Assembly: GCA_019116365.1 (NCBI GenBank)
Contig: DXBT01000038.1
Span: forward strand, 1-64,000
Length of the DNA: 64,000 nucleotides
Reading direction: 5' to 3'
Origin: Barnesiella merdipullorum
GTDB lineage: Bacteria; Bacteroidota; Bacteroidia; Bacteroidales; Barnesiellaceae
The stretch's first letter is position 1, and every line of letters starts with the position of its first letter. Shown here one piece after another: positions 45,953 to 55,165 of this stretch. Under the pieces are notes generated by a model. That model had not been told where the DNA came from, made no database searches, and saw nothing but the letters and a program-made list of their open reading frames with translations. A program made the translations under genes and the position numbers.

Positions 45953-47002
45953 TCAATCACATTCTTTTACCAGTTCGACTACCCGATGAGCAAAATGGCT
46001 CCAGCTGTTCTCTTCCAGGAACTCGCGATACCCCTCCCACGAGACAGGAGAGTCTTTGTACCGGGTTACAATTCCTTCGATATCCCTGTAATCCCGAAAC
46101 GTATATACATTCAACCGTTTCTCTGGCGCATAGTCTCTGAATGAGCCCGTATCGGGTCCTATCACCTTGGCCCCGAAAGATAGAGAGTCCATCAATGTGC
46201 CGGAACTCAATATGCTCTCCGGATTATAGGGAATCAAGACAAAAGCCGACTGTTCGATATAGCGGGCCAACTCCTCAAACGATAGTGCCCGGTTGATAAA
46301 CGTAACCGTATCGGTCAGTTCACTCGCAATTTCCTCGGCCAACGATTGAGACGAACATGCCCCGGCAATACAAATTTTCAGTTCCTTACAAGGATTGTTT
46401 TTCAAATAGTGGATATATTCCATCACCCCTTTGTACCGGGAAATCTGCCCCCAAATGAGCAGATCATATACCACCGGCTCCGTCGGTCGGGATTTGGGCA
46501 ACCGGTTTTTTGTAGGGTGATGTAGGAAACAGGTTTTCACCCCAGCCCGCCGGTCATACCGCTTGGCCAAATTGATTCCCTCCCGGGCATGTGTCAAAAT
46601 CACATCGGAATGACGCGCGATAAAACGAGTCAAAAACCTTTTCTGCTTTGCATGTCCCTGCCGGTGAGAGTCCTTATTATGCAATACCCAAATGATTTTC
46701 CGCCCGCATATTTTCACCCCAAGCACCAACAAGAGGGCGACCACGGTTTGTATCGTTCCATATTTATAATCGGGAACATTTTCATACCAGTTAAACACAA
46801 ACACATCACCCCAGCGCCTCATCGACAACAGGCTGAAAAGCGGATTTTTGTGCGGCGGGTTAACGACCGTTGCTTCGCCCGTCTGCTCCAGAGAGGCAAC
46901 AAAGTCCTGGATATAAGGGTTGGACTTTTGACCGGGCAGAACCCTCATCCGGGGAAAGACTGTAAATCGTATCTTGCGGTTATCACCTGTAACCATGAGC
47001 AT
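45953..47002 (-). CDS. Glycosyltransferase, GT4-like
   Basis: GT-B type protein of about 350 residues with VFPRMRVLPGQKSNPYI at the start, WVLHNKDSHRQGH in the acceptor domain, LIWGQISRYKGVMEYI (about 190-205) and an E-containing donor site FVLIPYNPESILSSGTLMDSLSFGAKVIGPDTGSF (about 255-290). No signal peptide. The ATG at 47002 is used; 46996 is equally possible and an upstream TTG (47029) is unlikely. The gene has a somewhat lower GC content than its neighbours (AAA, ATT and TTT codons are more frequent), a mild hint of separate origin within the glycan cluster. Confidence 0.75.
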   Translation of the reverse strand: MLMVTGDNRKIRFTVFPRMRVLPGQKSNPYIQDFVASLEQTGEATVVNPPHKNPLFSLLSMRRWGDVFVFNWYENVPDYKYGTIQTVVALLLVLGVKICGRKIIWVLHNKDSHRQGHAKQKRFLTRFIARHSDVILTHAREGINLAKRYDRRAGVKTCFLHHPTKNRLPKSRPTEPVVYDLLIWGQISRYKGVMEYIHYLKNNPCKELKICIAGACSSQSLAEEIASELTDTVTFINRALSFEELARYIEQSAFVLIPYNPESILSSGTLMDSLSFGAKVIGPDTGSFRDYAPEKRLNVYTFRDYRDIEGIVTRYKDSPVSWEGYREFLEENSWSHFAHRVVELVKECD

Positions 47003-47045
47003 CAAGATTATTGAATTGTATATTGCCAAGTTACCTCACACCTTC

Positions 47046-48500
47046 TCATGCCTCCCCTCCTTTCTGCAAACGAGCTTTGAGCATGGCCATCATCTCTTGC
47101 CACATCTCCAGCTTCAGCGCATAGGCACTACCCAGGTAGAGGATGGCATACACGACCGGCACCACGCACAGCCGCCACACGTTGCCCGGCAGCAGCCAGT
47201 AAACCCCGGCCGAGACAATGGCCGAGGCCAGGGCCAGCAACAGATAGGGCAGTATGTCTTTGAAGTATTCGACATAACCGTAACCGATGAAACGCCGGGC
47301 AAAGAATATCGAAGCCACGAGCGACAGCACCGAATAGGAGACCCACCACCCGATGAGGTACATGATGCCCGTCGAATAAAACAGGGCGATGCCGATGAAC
47401 AAATAGGCCTTCTTGCCAATCTCGAGCTGCAGGTTCAACCGCGAATAGCCCAGACTGTTGAAGAGGTCGTAGAAAAGAATGATAAAGGGCGAACAGATGC
47501 CCGACAGACACAGCACCCGGAAGTAAGGCACCGAGGGCAACCATTGCTCCTTGAGTACCAAAAGGATGAACGGATACGACACCACCACCATCAACAGCAT
47601 GATGGGGAAGATGAAGAAGGAGATGGCCCGCACATTCTTTCGGCAGATGCGTTTGAGCCGCTGCAAATCGTCCTGCACGGTCGAGAAGACGGGGAATGCC
47701 ACCGACCGGAATATATTACCGATGAGAGCCGATGCAATATCCTGATACTTATCGGCCTGTGTATAATAACCCGTCTGGGTCATGCCATAGAATTTACCGA
47801 TGATAATGGGATATATCTTATTAAATACGTTGTTGATAATCCCCGAGATTACCAGGTTGGAACTGTACCCGAAAAACTCGCGCAACGACGCCATGCGAAA
47901 TATCCATTGCGGCCTCCAGTCGTTGAACAGCCAGAAAAAGAGAGCCCGCAACACGGCCAGGCCCAACGTCTGGGTCACCAGCGACCACACCTCCATTCCA
48001 CAATAGGCCATCACCACCGCTGCTACCGAGGCCAACCCCAAAGCCCACAGGTTGACCCGTGCACTCACCGAGAGCTTGAAATGCTTGAAAAGCAACGTCT
48101 GCTGGATGAGCGAGAGGGCATTCATCGGAATCACCAGGAAGAGTACCCGACAGATGAGTGTAAGGTCGGGCACATTGAAAAAATCGGCAATCAGCGGAGC
48201 CGCCGCATAGAGTAACCCGTAGAGCAGACAACTGATGGCGATATTGAGATAGAACACCGTGCTGTAGTCGGCCTGTGTGGCCTCCTTCTTGCGGATAAGC
48301 GCCGATGAAAAACCGCTGTCGATCAAGATACCCGAGAGCGCAATGAAGATGGTGAGTACCCCCACCTTCCCGTAGTCGGTAGGCGAAAGCTGGCGGGCCA
48401 GAATAATGCCGGCCACCAGATAGAACAGCTGCTGCCCCACCTTGTCGGCACTGCTCCACACGAGCGCCTTTGTCGTCTTTTTCTTCAAACTCTCTTCCAT
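47046..48500 (-). CDS. Lipopolysaccharide/exopolysaccharide flippase (WzxC/TuaB type)
   Basis: MOP-superfamily membrane protein that flips lipid-linked glycan across the inner membrane. 484 residues with about 12-14 hydrophobic helices. The N-terminus KKTTKALVWSSADKVGQQLFYLVAGIILARQLSPTDYGKVG is the classic WzxC opening, and GYYTQADKYQD near residue 250 is also typical. First gene of the cluster; two promoter candidates lie at 48534-48541 and 48607-48638. The four glycosyltransferases downstream probably build its substrate. Confidence 0.9.
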   Translation of the reverse strand: MEESLKKKTTKALVWSSADKVGQQLFYLVAGIILARQLSPTDYGKVGVLTIFIALSGILIDSGFSSALIRKKEATQADYSTVFYLNIAISCLLYGLLYAAAPLIADFFNVPDLTLICRVLFLVIPMNALSLIQQTLLFKHFKLSVSARVNLWALGLASVAAVVMAYCGMEVWSLVTQTLGLAVLRALFFWLFNDWRPQWIFRMASLREFFGYSSNLVISGIINNVFNKIYPIIIGKFYGMTQTGYYTQADKYQDIASALIGNIFRSVAFPVFSTVQDDLQRLKRICRKNVRAISFFIFPIMLLMVVVSYPFILLVLKEQWLPSVPYFRVLCLSGICSPFIILFYDLFNSLGYSRLNLQLEIGKKAYLFIGIALFYSTGIMYLIGWWVSYSVLSLVASIFFARRFIGYGYVEYFKDILPYLLLALASAIVSAGVYWLLPGNVWRLCVVPVVYAILYLGSAYALKLEMWQEMMAMLKARLQKGGEA

Positions 48501-48533
48501 GTATCCAATGGCAGTCGATAACCTTCTGCCCTA

Positions 48534-48541
48534 CAAAGATA
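48534..48541 (-). promoter_or_regulatory. Proximal promoter -7 box of the flippase operon
   Basis: TATCTTTG on the minus strand lies 33 bases before the flippase ATG, with TTG 22 bases upstream of the box. Confidence 0.55.
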
Positions 48542-48590
48542 GGAAAAGTCGAATGTAGAAAAACAAGCTTGCTTGATTTTTATACTGAGA

Positions 48591-48724
48591 CGCATCCTAT
48601 TTTATCCAAAGATAGCGAAAGGTGAGTGCAGAGACAAACGGGAAAACTTGTTTTTCAAAGGTTGGCCATGCCGAACCGCATCCTGTCTTATGAAAAGATA
48701 GGGAAAGGTGAGTGCAGTAGAATT
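48591..48724 (-). repeat. Dispersed promoter-bearing repeat, copy B (tandem cores)
   Basis: Two cores lie 86 bases apart. CGCATCCT-a-TTTTATCC leads into AAAGATAGCGAAAGGTGAGT (48608-48627), and CGCATCCT-g-TCTTATG leads into AAAGATAGGGAAAGGTGAGT (48694-48713). The first holds an intact promoter; the second has lost its C in the -7 box and its -33 box. Between them AAAAC, GTTTTTCAAAG and GTTGGCCAT parallel the repeat upstream of metG. The remainder of the 48501-48873 gap holds a weak -7-like box for porP (TAATTTCG, 48762-48769). Confidence 0.6.
48607..48638 (-). promoter_or_regulatory. Distal complete promoter of the flippase operon
   Basis: TTTG (48638-48635), a 20-base spacer and TATCTTTG (48614-48607) on the minus strand. 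The spacer matches the metG promoter spacer at 16 of 20 bases, including CTCACCTTTC. Confidence 0.68.
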
Positions 48725-48873
48725 TCCACAACAAAAAGTACACACATCCCTTCACTTTTCGTAATTTCGCGCCCGAAATCGAGAGTGTGAAACAATTTTA
48801 AAGGCTGTTTTCAGTTATTATAAATATCCGGACTTTCGATATTCCTCTCAAAAAAGAGTCTGGGAAAGAGCGT

Positions 48874-49821
48874 ATGCAGATTGTAAGAATCGTTGTTGTT
48901 GCCCTGTGCTGCCTGGTCTTTGCCACCGCAAAGGCCCAGATCGACACGCAGTTCAGCCAGTATTGGGCTCTCCCCGGCTATTACAATCCGGCCGCTGCCG
49001 GCAGCACCGACAAACTGAACATACTCACCTCGACCCGGCAACAGTGGATAGGCATGCCAGGGGCTCCACAAACCTATTTCGTCACCGGCGACATGCCCTT
49101 TAAGTTTCTGAAACAGAATCACGGTGTAGGGCTGGTCGTCACCTCCGAGACCGAGGGTCTCTACTCCCACCTCATCGTGGGAGCGCAGTACGCTTTCAAA
49201 CTGAAGTTGTGGAGCGGAGTCCTGAGTATGGGAGTACAGCTGGGCATGCTCGACGAGCGATTCGACGGAACCCAGGTGAGCATCCCCACAAGCGACTACC
49301 ACCAGGCAACCGACGATGGCATACCCACTACCGAACTGCAAGGCATGACCTTCGACATGTCGTTTGGCGTGTGGTACACCCACCCCTGGTTCTACGCCGG
49401 CCTGTCGGTCTCGCACCTCAACGAGCCACACCTCACTTTTGAGGATAAATACGAAACCTATATCGGCCGATCCTATTATTTTATCGCCGGAAGCAATATT
49501 CCCATTAAAAACACGTTATATGAATTGCAGCCCTCCATGATGGTCAAGAGCAACCTCAACATCACACAATACGAGTTGTCATTCCGCGTGAAATACAACA
49601 AATTGTTTTGGGGAGGCCTCTCCTACCGCTGGAAAGATGCCTGCATATTTATGATAGGCGCCGAGTATAAAAACTTCATCGCGGGATATGCCTACGACTA
49701 CCCGGTATCGGCTATTGTCAAAGCCAGTAGCGGAAGCCACGAGGTCTTTCTGGGATATCGTTTGAAACTCGACCTGTCGGACAAGAACAAGAACAAACAT
49801 AAAAGCATACGCATAATGTAG
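48874..49821 (+). CDS. porP: PorP/SprF-family type IX secretion outer membrane protein
   Basis: Outer membrane beta-barrel partner of the T9SS. 315 residues with a signal peptide ending TAKAQ (about residue 22), then the family's IDTQFSQYWALPGYYNPAAAGS opening and alternating strands to LGYRLKLDLSDKNKN. First gene of a five-gene operon with gldK-gldL-gldM-gldN in the standard porP-porK-porL-porM-porN order; gldK starts 3 bases after its stop. Confidence 0.92.
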   Translation: MQIVRIVVVALCCLVFATAKAQIDTQFSQYWALPGYYNPAAAGSTDKLNILTSTRQQWIGMPGAPQTYFVTGDMPFKFLKQNHGVGLVVTSETEGLYSHLIVGAQYAFKLKLWSGVLSMGVQLGMLDERFDGTQVSIPTSDYHQATDDGIPTTELQGMTFDMSFGVWYTHPWFYAGLSVSHLNEPHLTFEDKYETYIGRSYYFIAGSNIPIKNTLYELQPSMMVKSNLNITQYELSFRVKYNKLFWGGLSYRWKDACIFMIGAEYKNFIAGYAYDYPVSAIVKASSGSHEVFLGYRLKLDLSDKNKNKHKSIRIM

Positions 49822-49824
49822 CCT

Positions 49825-51240
49825 ATGAAAAAGATAATCGTGTATATCACACTCGCCATTCTCTTGGCATCGTGCTCCCCCTCGTCGCGCCACAGCGGCG
49901 AAGTAACAGGTGTGGGAGGTACGGCATGGAGTGAGCCCACCCCCTACGGCATGGTACTCATCTCCCGCGGCTCGTATAAGATGGGGCCCGCCGAGAAAGA
50001 CACGGTTTGGGGAACCCAGCAGGAGCCCCGATCGGTTTCGATCGACGCCTTCTGGATGGACGAGACCGAGATTACCAACTCGAAATACAAACAGTTTGTA
50101 TTCTGGGTGCGCGACTCCATCATTCGCGAGCGTCTGGCCGACCCCGCTTATGGCGGAAACGAGGTATTCAAAATTGAGGAAGACCGCGAGGGCAATCCCA
50201 TCAAGCCCCGCCTCAACTGGGACAAGGCCATCCCCTGGCGCAACCCTACCGAGGATGAGGCACGCGCCATCGAAAGCGTGTATCGCATCAACCCCATCAC
50301 CGGCGAGAAACAACTCGACGCCTCGCAGATGAACTATCGGTACGAAGTGTTTGACTACACCGAGGCCTCGAAGCGGAAAAACCGCCTCGACCCGGCCATG
50401 CGCGACCTCAATACCGACCACACTCCCAACTACGACGAAGTGGTGATGATATCGAAAGACACCGCCTATATCGACGACGACGGCCGCATCATCCGCGAGA
50501 CCATCACCCGTCCGCTGGGCAGCGAGTTTGACTTCCTCAACACCTACATCGTCAACATCTACCCCGACACTACGGTGTGGGTCAACGACTTTGAAAACGC
50601 CTACAACGAACCCTATGTGCGACTCTACTTCTCGCATGCCGGCTACAACGACTACCCCGTGGTGGGTGTGTCGTGGGAACAGGCCAATGCCTTCTGTGCC
50701 TGGCGCACCTCCCTGCTCAGAGGGTCGCTGGGCCGCAATGCCGTGGTCATAGAGCCCTATCGACTCCCCACCGAAGCCGAGTGGGAATATGCCGCACGCG
50801 CCGGCAAGAGCGAAAACAAATATCCCTGGGCCGGCAACTTGCCGATGGCCGAAAAGGGATGCTTCTATGCCAACTTCAAACCCGACGACGGTAACTATGT
50901 GAAAGACGGCAACCTCATCACCTCGCCCGTGGGCTCCTACTCGCCCAACGAGTTCGGTCTCTACGACATGGCCGGCAACGTATCGGAGTGGACTTCGACG
51001 GCCTACACCGAAGCCATCTCGCAAAATACCAGTGACCTCAACCCCGAGTACAAGTACAACGCGGCCAAGGAAGATCCCTACCGCATGAAACGCAAGGTTG
51101 TGCGGGGCGGTTCGTGGAAAGATGTCTCCAACTTTATCCGTTCCGATATACGCATGTGGGAATATCAGAACGAACATCGCTCCTACATCGGGTTCCGCTG
51201 CGTGCGCTCCCAAATCGGGTTTGCCAAAGCTCGCCGATAA
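49825..51240 (+). CDS. gldK: Type IX secretion lipoprotein GldK/PorK
   Basis: Forms the periplasmic ring with GldN/PorN under the outer membrane. The lipoprotein signal MKKIIVYITLAILLASC puts the lipidated Cys at 17. The rest is a formylglycine-generating-enzyme-like (SUMF1) fold used structurally: YGMVLISRGSYKMG, WMDETEITNSKYKQF, YPVVGVSWEQANAFCAWR-like, LPTEAEWEYAARAG, FGLYDMAGNVSEWTS and FRCVRSQ. 471 residues, full length. Flanked by porP and gldL. Confidence 0.93.
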   Translation: MKKIIVYITLAILLASCSPSSRHSGEVTGVGGTAWSEPTPYGMVLISRGSYKMGPAEKDTVWGTQQEPRSVSIDAFWMDETEITNSKYKQFVFWVRDSIIRERLADPAYGGNEVFKIEEDREGNPIKPRLNWDKAIPWRNPTEDEARAIESVYRINPITGEKQLDASQMNYRYEVFDYTEASKRKNRLDPAMRDLNTDHTPNYDEVVMISKDTAYIDDDGRIIRETITRPLGSEFDFLNTYIVNIYPDTTVWVNDFENAYNEPYVRLYFSHAGYNDYPVVGVSWEQANAFCAWRTSLLRGSLGRNAVVIEPYRLPTEAEWEYAARAGKSENKYPWAGNLPMAEKGCFYANFKPDDGNYVKDGNLITSPVGSYSPNEFGLYDMAGNVSEWTSTAYTEAISQNTSDLNPEYKYNAAKEDPYRMKRKVVRGGSWKDVSNFIRSDIRMWEYQNEHRSYIGFRCVRSQIGFAKARR

Positions 51241-51279
51241 TTCAAAACCCACCTATAAAAAACCAATCAGTCAAGGATC

Positions 51280-52308
51280 ATGGGAAAGTACAAAAGATAT
51301 AAAAACAGCATTGAAAAGTTCCTGTCGAGCGACAAGGGACAACGCTTTTTCAATTTTGCATACAGCTTAGGTGCCGCAGTCGTTATCTGGGGTGCCCTGT
51401 TCAAGATTCTGCACCTCCCCGGCGGCAGCCTGCTGCTGTCGATCGGTATGGGTACCGAGGTGCTCATGTTCATCCTCTCGGCCTTCGATACCCCGCCCAA
51501 GAGCTATCATTGGGAAGAGGTATTCCCCGTGCTGAACAGCAAGGATCCCGAAGACCGCCCCGACTTCTCGGGCGGCAAAGGCACCGTCATCATTGGCGGT
51601 AGCGGTAAAGGCGGGAACGGAGGAAACGGGAGCAATGGCGACCAGGGTGGATATGCCGGCGACAGCCTGCCCGACGTATCACCCTCGGAGGCCCGTCGAG
51701 CCGTGGGTATCCCCGAAGGCCTCAACCTGAGCGAAGCCGACACCCAAAGCCTCACCGAGAGCATCCAGAAGATGTCGGCCGCTGCCGACCAGCTCTCGCG
51801 CATGGCCGAACTCACCGACGCTACCCAGCAATACCTCACCCAACTCTCGGGTATCGCCGAGCAGATGGACCGGTTGCGCCAGACGACCGAAAGCCTCACC
51901 GCCGTGTCGAACACCCTGTTGCAGTCCTACCGCAACATCACCGAGAACTCCGAGGGCATCTCGGACACGTCGCAAGGCTACGTTACCGGCATGGAGACAC
52001 TCAACCGCAACATCAACGGCTTGAACACCATCTACGAGATACAACTGAAGAGTATCAGCTCGCAAATCGACAACATCGACCGCGTGAACACCGGTCTGCG
52101 CAACATACGCGACATGTACGAACGCTCGGCATCAGACAGCACCCGCTACTGCCAGGAGGCCGAAAAGATGACTCAATACATACAACAACTCAACTCGGTT
52201 TACGAAAAGATGATCACCGCCATGACCATCAACATGTACCGGCCCATGGGAGGCGCACCCGCACCCGACCTGACCGAAAAACCGAAAGACGACACCGAAC
52301 AAAAGTAA
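51280..52308 (+). CDS. gldL: Type IX secretion motor protein GldL/PorL
   Basis: Inner-membrane component of the proton-driven T9SS motor. Two hydrophobic helices near the N-terminus (about 25-45 and 48-67) contain GALFKILHLPGGSLLLSIGM, with the glutamate of GMGTEVLMF in the second helix, the position important in the motor. A glycine-rich linker (about 100-130) leads to a long helical cytoplasmic tail (about 145-320). 342 residues. It starts 39 bases after gldK and ends 4 bases before gldM. Confidence 0.93.
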   Translation: MGKYKRYKNSIEKFLSSDKGQRFFNFAYSLGAAVVIWGALFKILHLPGGSLLLSIGMGTEVLMFILSAFDTPPKSYHWEEVFPVLNSKDPEDRPDFSGGKGTVIIGGSGKGGNGGNGSNGDQGGYAGDSLPDVSPSEARRAVGIPEGLNLSEADTQSLTESIQKMSAAADQLSRMAELTDATQQYLTQLSGIAEQMDRLRQTTESLTAVSNTLLQSYRNITENSEGISDTSQGYVTGMETLNRNINGLNTIYEIQLKSISSQIDNIDRVNTGLRNIRDMYERSASDSTRYCQEAEKMTQYIQQLNSVYEKMITAMTINMYRPMGGAPAPDLTEKPKDDTEQK

Positions 52309-52312
52309 CAAC

Positions 52313-53884
52313 ATGGCATCGAATAACAACAGACTTTCACCCCGGCAGAAGATGATAAACCTCATGTATATCGTCCTCACTGCCATGCTGGCTCTCAACG
52401 TGTCGTCCGATGTGCTCAACGGATTCAAGCAAGTTGAAGACGGATTGGAAAGATCTACCTCGAATGCTTCGCTCCAAAACGAGGCCCTCTACCAGAAGTT
52501 GGCCGCGTTCAACAGCCAGAACCCCGAAAAGGGTGGCCAGTGGTACCAGAAATCACTGGAGGTCAGACGCCAGACTGCAGAGCTGTACAACTATATCGAT
52601 TCGCTCAAGACTCTCATCGTCAAGAAAGCCGACGGCAAAGATGGCGACGTGAACAATATCGAGCGTCAGGACGACCTCGAAGCCGCCTCCTACATCATGC
52701 TGTCGCCGGCCCAACGGAACGGTGTGAAGCTGAGAGAGAAGATTGACAAATACCGTACCCTCATCTGCGAATTCATGACCGACTCGGTGAAACGAGCCAC
52801 CATCGAGAACTACCTCTCGACCTCGATTCACTCGGGGAAGACCCGCATACACAACCCGTCGTTGTGGGAGACCACCATGTTTGAGAATATGCCTGTCATC
52901 GCCGCCGTCACCATCCTCACCAAAATACAGAGCGATGTGCGCTACGCCGAAAGCGAGGCCCTGCACACCCTCATCACCAACATCGACGAGGGCGATGTGC
53001 GTGTGAACCAGCTCAACGCCTTTGTCATCCCCAACTCGAAGAACATCATACGGGGCGGTAAATACAGTGCCAACATCGTGCTGGCCGCCATCGACACGAC
53101 TCAACGCCCGGCCATCTATATCAACGGCAAGCGCCTGCCCGACGAGAACAAGGGACTCTACGAAACCTTCTGCGGCAGCACCGGTATATTCGACTTCCAG
53201 GGCTATCTCGAAGTTCCCCGGGGCGACGGCACCATGACCCGCCACGAATTCTCATCGTCCTACACCGTGGTAGAGCCCAGCGCCACCATATCGGCCACGC
53301 TTATGAACGTGCTGTATGCCGGTATCGGCAACCCCATCAGCATCTCGGTACCCGGCATCCCCAACCACGCCATTCAGGCCACGATGACCAACGGTTCTCT
53401 CACCCGCCAGGGCGACAACTGGATTGCCAAACCCTCCCGGGTGGGACAGAACGCCGTCATCACTGTAACGGCTACCATCGACGGCCGTTCGCAAACGGTA
53501 GCCAACACCGAGTTCAGGGTGCGCCAACTGCCCGACCCCATGCCCTATATCGCCTACAAGGACGACAAGGGATATGAGCAGAAGTACAAGGGAGGCAAAC
53601 CCTTCCCCAAAACCCGGCTTCTCGCCGCTCCCGGCATACAGGCTGCCATCGACGACGACCTGCTGAATGTATCGTATCGAGTACTGAGTTTCGAAACCGT
53701 ATTTTTCGACTCGATGGGAAATGCCATCCCCGAAGTTTCCGACGGGGCCAACTTCTCCCAACGACAGAAAAACTCTTTCCGACGTCTGTCGAGAGGCAAG
53801 CGGTTTTACATATCAAGAGTGCGGGCCGTGGGTCCCGACGGTATAGAACGCGACCTCTCGCCTATCGAAGTAATTGTAAACTAA
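52313..53884 (+). CDS. gldM: Type IX secretion motor protein GldM/PorM
   Basis: Forms with GldL the motor that spans the periplasm to the GldK/GldN ring. One transmembrane helix near the N-terminus (about 14-32, NLMYIVLTAMLALNVSSDVL) is followed by four periplasmic domains: a helical D1 (about 40-220) and beta domains to the end (residue 523), with SYTVVEPSATISATLMNVLYAGIGNPISISVPG at the D2-D3 joint. Complete length. gldN follows after about 10-31 bases. Confidence 0.94.
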   Translation: MASNNNRLSPRQKMINLMYIVLTAMLALNVSSDVLNGFKQVEDGLERSTSNASLQNEALYQKLAAFNSQNPEKGGQWYQKSLEVRRQTAELYNYIDSLKTLIVKKADGKDGDVNNIERQDDLEAASYIMLSPAQRNGVKLREKIDKYRTLICEFMTDSVKRATIENYLSTSIHSGKTRIHNPSLWETTMFENMPVIAAVTILTKIQSDVRYAESEALHTLITNIDEGDVRVNQLNAFVIPNSKNIIRGGKYSANIVLAAIDTTQRPAIYINGKRLPDENKGLYETFCGSTGIFDFQGYLEVPRGDGTMTRHEFSSSYTVVEPSATISATLMNVLYAGIGNPISISVPGIPNHAIQATMTNGSLTRQGDNWIAKPSRVGQNAVITVTATIDGRSQTVANTEFRVRQLPDPMPYIAYKDDKGYEQKYKGGKPFPKTRLLAAPGIQAAIDDDLLNVSYRVLSFETVFFDSMGNAIPEVSDGANFSQRQKNSFRRLSRGKRFYISRVRAVGPDGIERDLSPIEVIVN

Positions 53885-53915
53885 GGCTAACATCATGACA
53901 TACAATCCAGCACAT

Positions 53916-55004
53916 ATGAATATCCTGATAAAAAGCTGCCTGACCCTCGGCCTGCTGCTCTCGACCGTGGGCGGTCATGCACAAGTAGTTAAGAAAAGCG
54001 ATACCGACGACAGCAAGAAGACCAACAGCCAGCTGAGCGTGCGGGCCCAATCGCTCTACGACACCCAGGACGCATCGGATGCCGACATCCCCTGGATGCG
54101 GGTGATCTATCGGCAAATCGATCTCACCAAAGAGAAGAACCTGCCTCTCTACTACCCCGAAGAGTCCACCGAAAATCAGGAGAACCTCTTCAGAATCATC
54201 ATGAAGCTACTGGCCAACAACCAAATAGCTGCCTATGAATACCTCGACGGGCGCGAAATCTTCACCGACGAATACCGCATCAAGGTACGCGAGATGTTCG
54301 ACCGCTTCCACATACTCTATTCCGAGGCTAAGGGCTACTCCGAGAAGAATCCCCGCTTTACCATCGAAGAGAGCGATATCCCCTCCAACGAGGTCCTCTC
54401 GTACTACATCCTGGAGCGCTGGAAGTTCGACCGCCGCACCTCGCAGCTGAAACCCTCGATCGAGGCCATCTGCCCCGTACTGCACCGCACCGGCGACTTT
54501 GGCGGCGAAGCGGTAAGATACCCCATGTTCTGGGTCAAATACAACGATATACGCCCCTACATTGCCCGCCAGTATATCCTGGCCAGCAACGAGAACAACA
54601 TCGCGCAGTACAACTACGACGACTACTTCCAGATGCGCATGTATGACGGAGAAATCTACAAGACTCAAAACCTGCGCAACCAGTCGCTCATGCAGATGTA
54701 TCCCAACGACTCCATCCGCAAACAGGCTCAAGACAGCATCGAACTGCAATTGAAAAACTTCAACGACAACCTGTGGGTGCCCACTCCCGAAGAGCTGGCT
54801 AAAGCCCGCGAGGAACAAGAGGCCAAAGAGGCCAAGGCCAATGGCGAAGAGGTAAGCGCCGACAGCAAACAGGAGAAGGCCAAAAGCTCCTCTCGCTCGT
54901 CTCGAGCCAAACGGCAAAAAGAGGCCAAAGCCAAGAAACAGAAACAACCCAAGCAGCAGAAAGCCTCCTCGGCTCCTGTGCGATCGGTTCGTCGAACTCG
55001 CTAA
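53916..55004 (+). CDS. gldN: Type IX secretion periplasmic protein GldN/PorN
   Basis: Ring partner of GldK. The ATG at 53916 begins a compact signal peptide (MNILIKSCLTLGLLLSTVGG-HAQ); an ATG at 53895 would add seven residues. The conserved body (about 55-285 of 362) has DIPWMRVIYRQIDL, NLPLYYPEE, YEYLDGREIFTDEY and RQYILASNENNIAQYNYDDYF. The last 70 or so residues form a low-complexity tail rich in Lys, Ala, Glu and Gln, ending very basic (RSVRRTR), longer than expected for the family. Last gene of the operon, followed by a terminator. Confidence 0.92.
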   Translation: MNILIKSCLTLGLLLSTVGGHAQVVKKSDTDDSKKTNSQLSVRAQSLYDTQDASDADIPWMRVIYRQIDLTKEKNLPLYYPEESTENQENLFRIIMKLLANNQIAAYEYLDGREIFTDEYRIKVREMFDRFHILYSEAKGYSEKNPRFTIEESDIPSNEVLSYYILERWKFDRRTSQLKPSIEAICPVLHRTGDFGGEAVRYPMFWVKYNDIRPYIARQYILASNENNIAQYNYDDYFQMRMYDGEIYKTQNLRNQSLMQMYPNDSIRKQAQDSIELQLKNFNDNLWVPTPEELAKAREEQEAKEAKANGEEVSADSKQEKAKSSSRSSRAKRQKEAKAKKQKQPKQQKASSAPVRSVRRTR

Positions 55005-55026
55005 GACACGATTTCATATATCGAGA

Positions 55027-55055
55027 GTCGCCTCCACTCGGGGGCGGCTTTTTTT
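55027..55055 (+). terminator. Terminator of the T9SS operon
   Basis: GTCGCCTCC (55027-55035) pairs with GGGGGCGGC (55040-55048) through two G-T pairs, with an ACTC loop and a T7 run. Confidence 0.85.
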
Positions 55056-55116
55056 ATGGATTTCAATTTGTTCAGAACTTTTATCAACATTCGCCCATCA
55101 CCCCGGCTCAAATCGG

Positions 55117-55147
55117 TTGCACGGCTCGAAGAGATGCCTTATCTTTG
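55117..55147 (+). promoter_or_regulatory. Promoter of the AraC-type regulator
   Basis: TTG (55117-55119), a 20-base spacer and TATCTTTG (55140-55147) match the Bacteroidetes promoter. The ATG at 55166 lies 18 bases after the box, giving a very short leader. Confidence 0.72.
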
Positions 55148-55165
55148 TAGGAAATAGAGTTTTAT

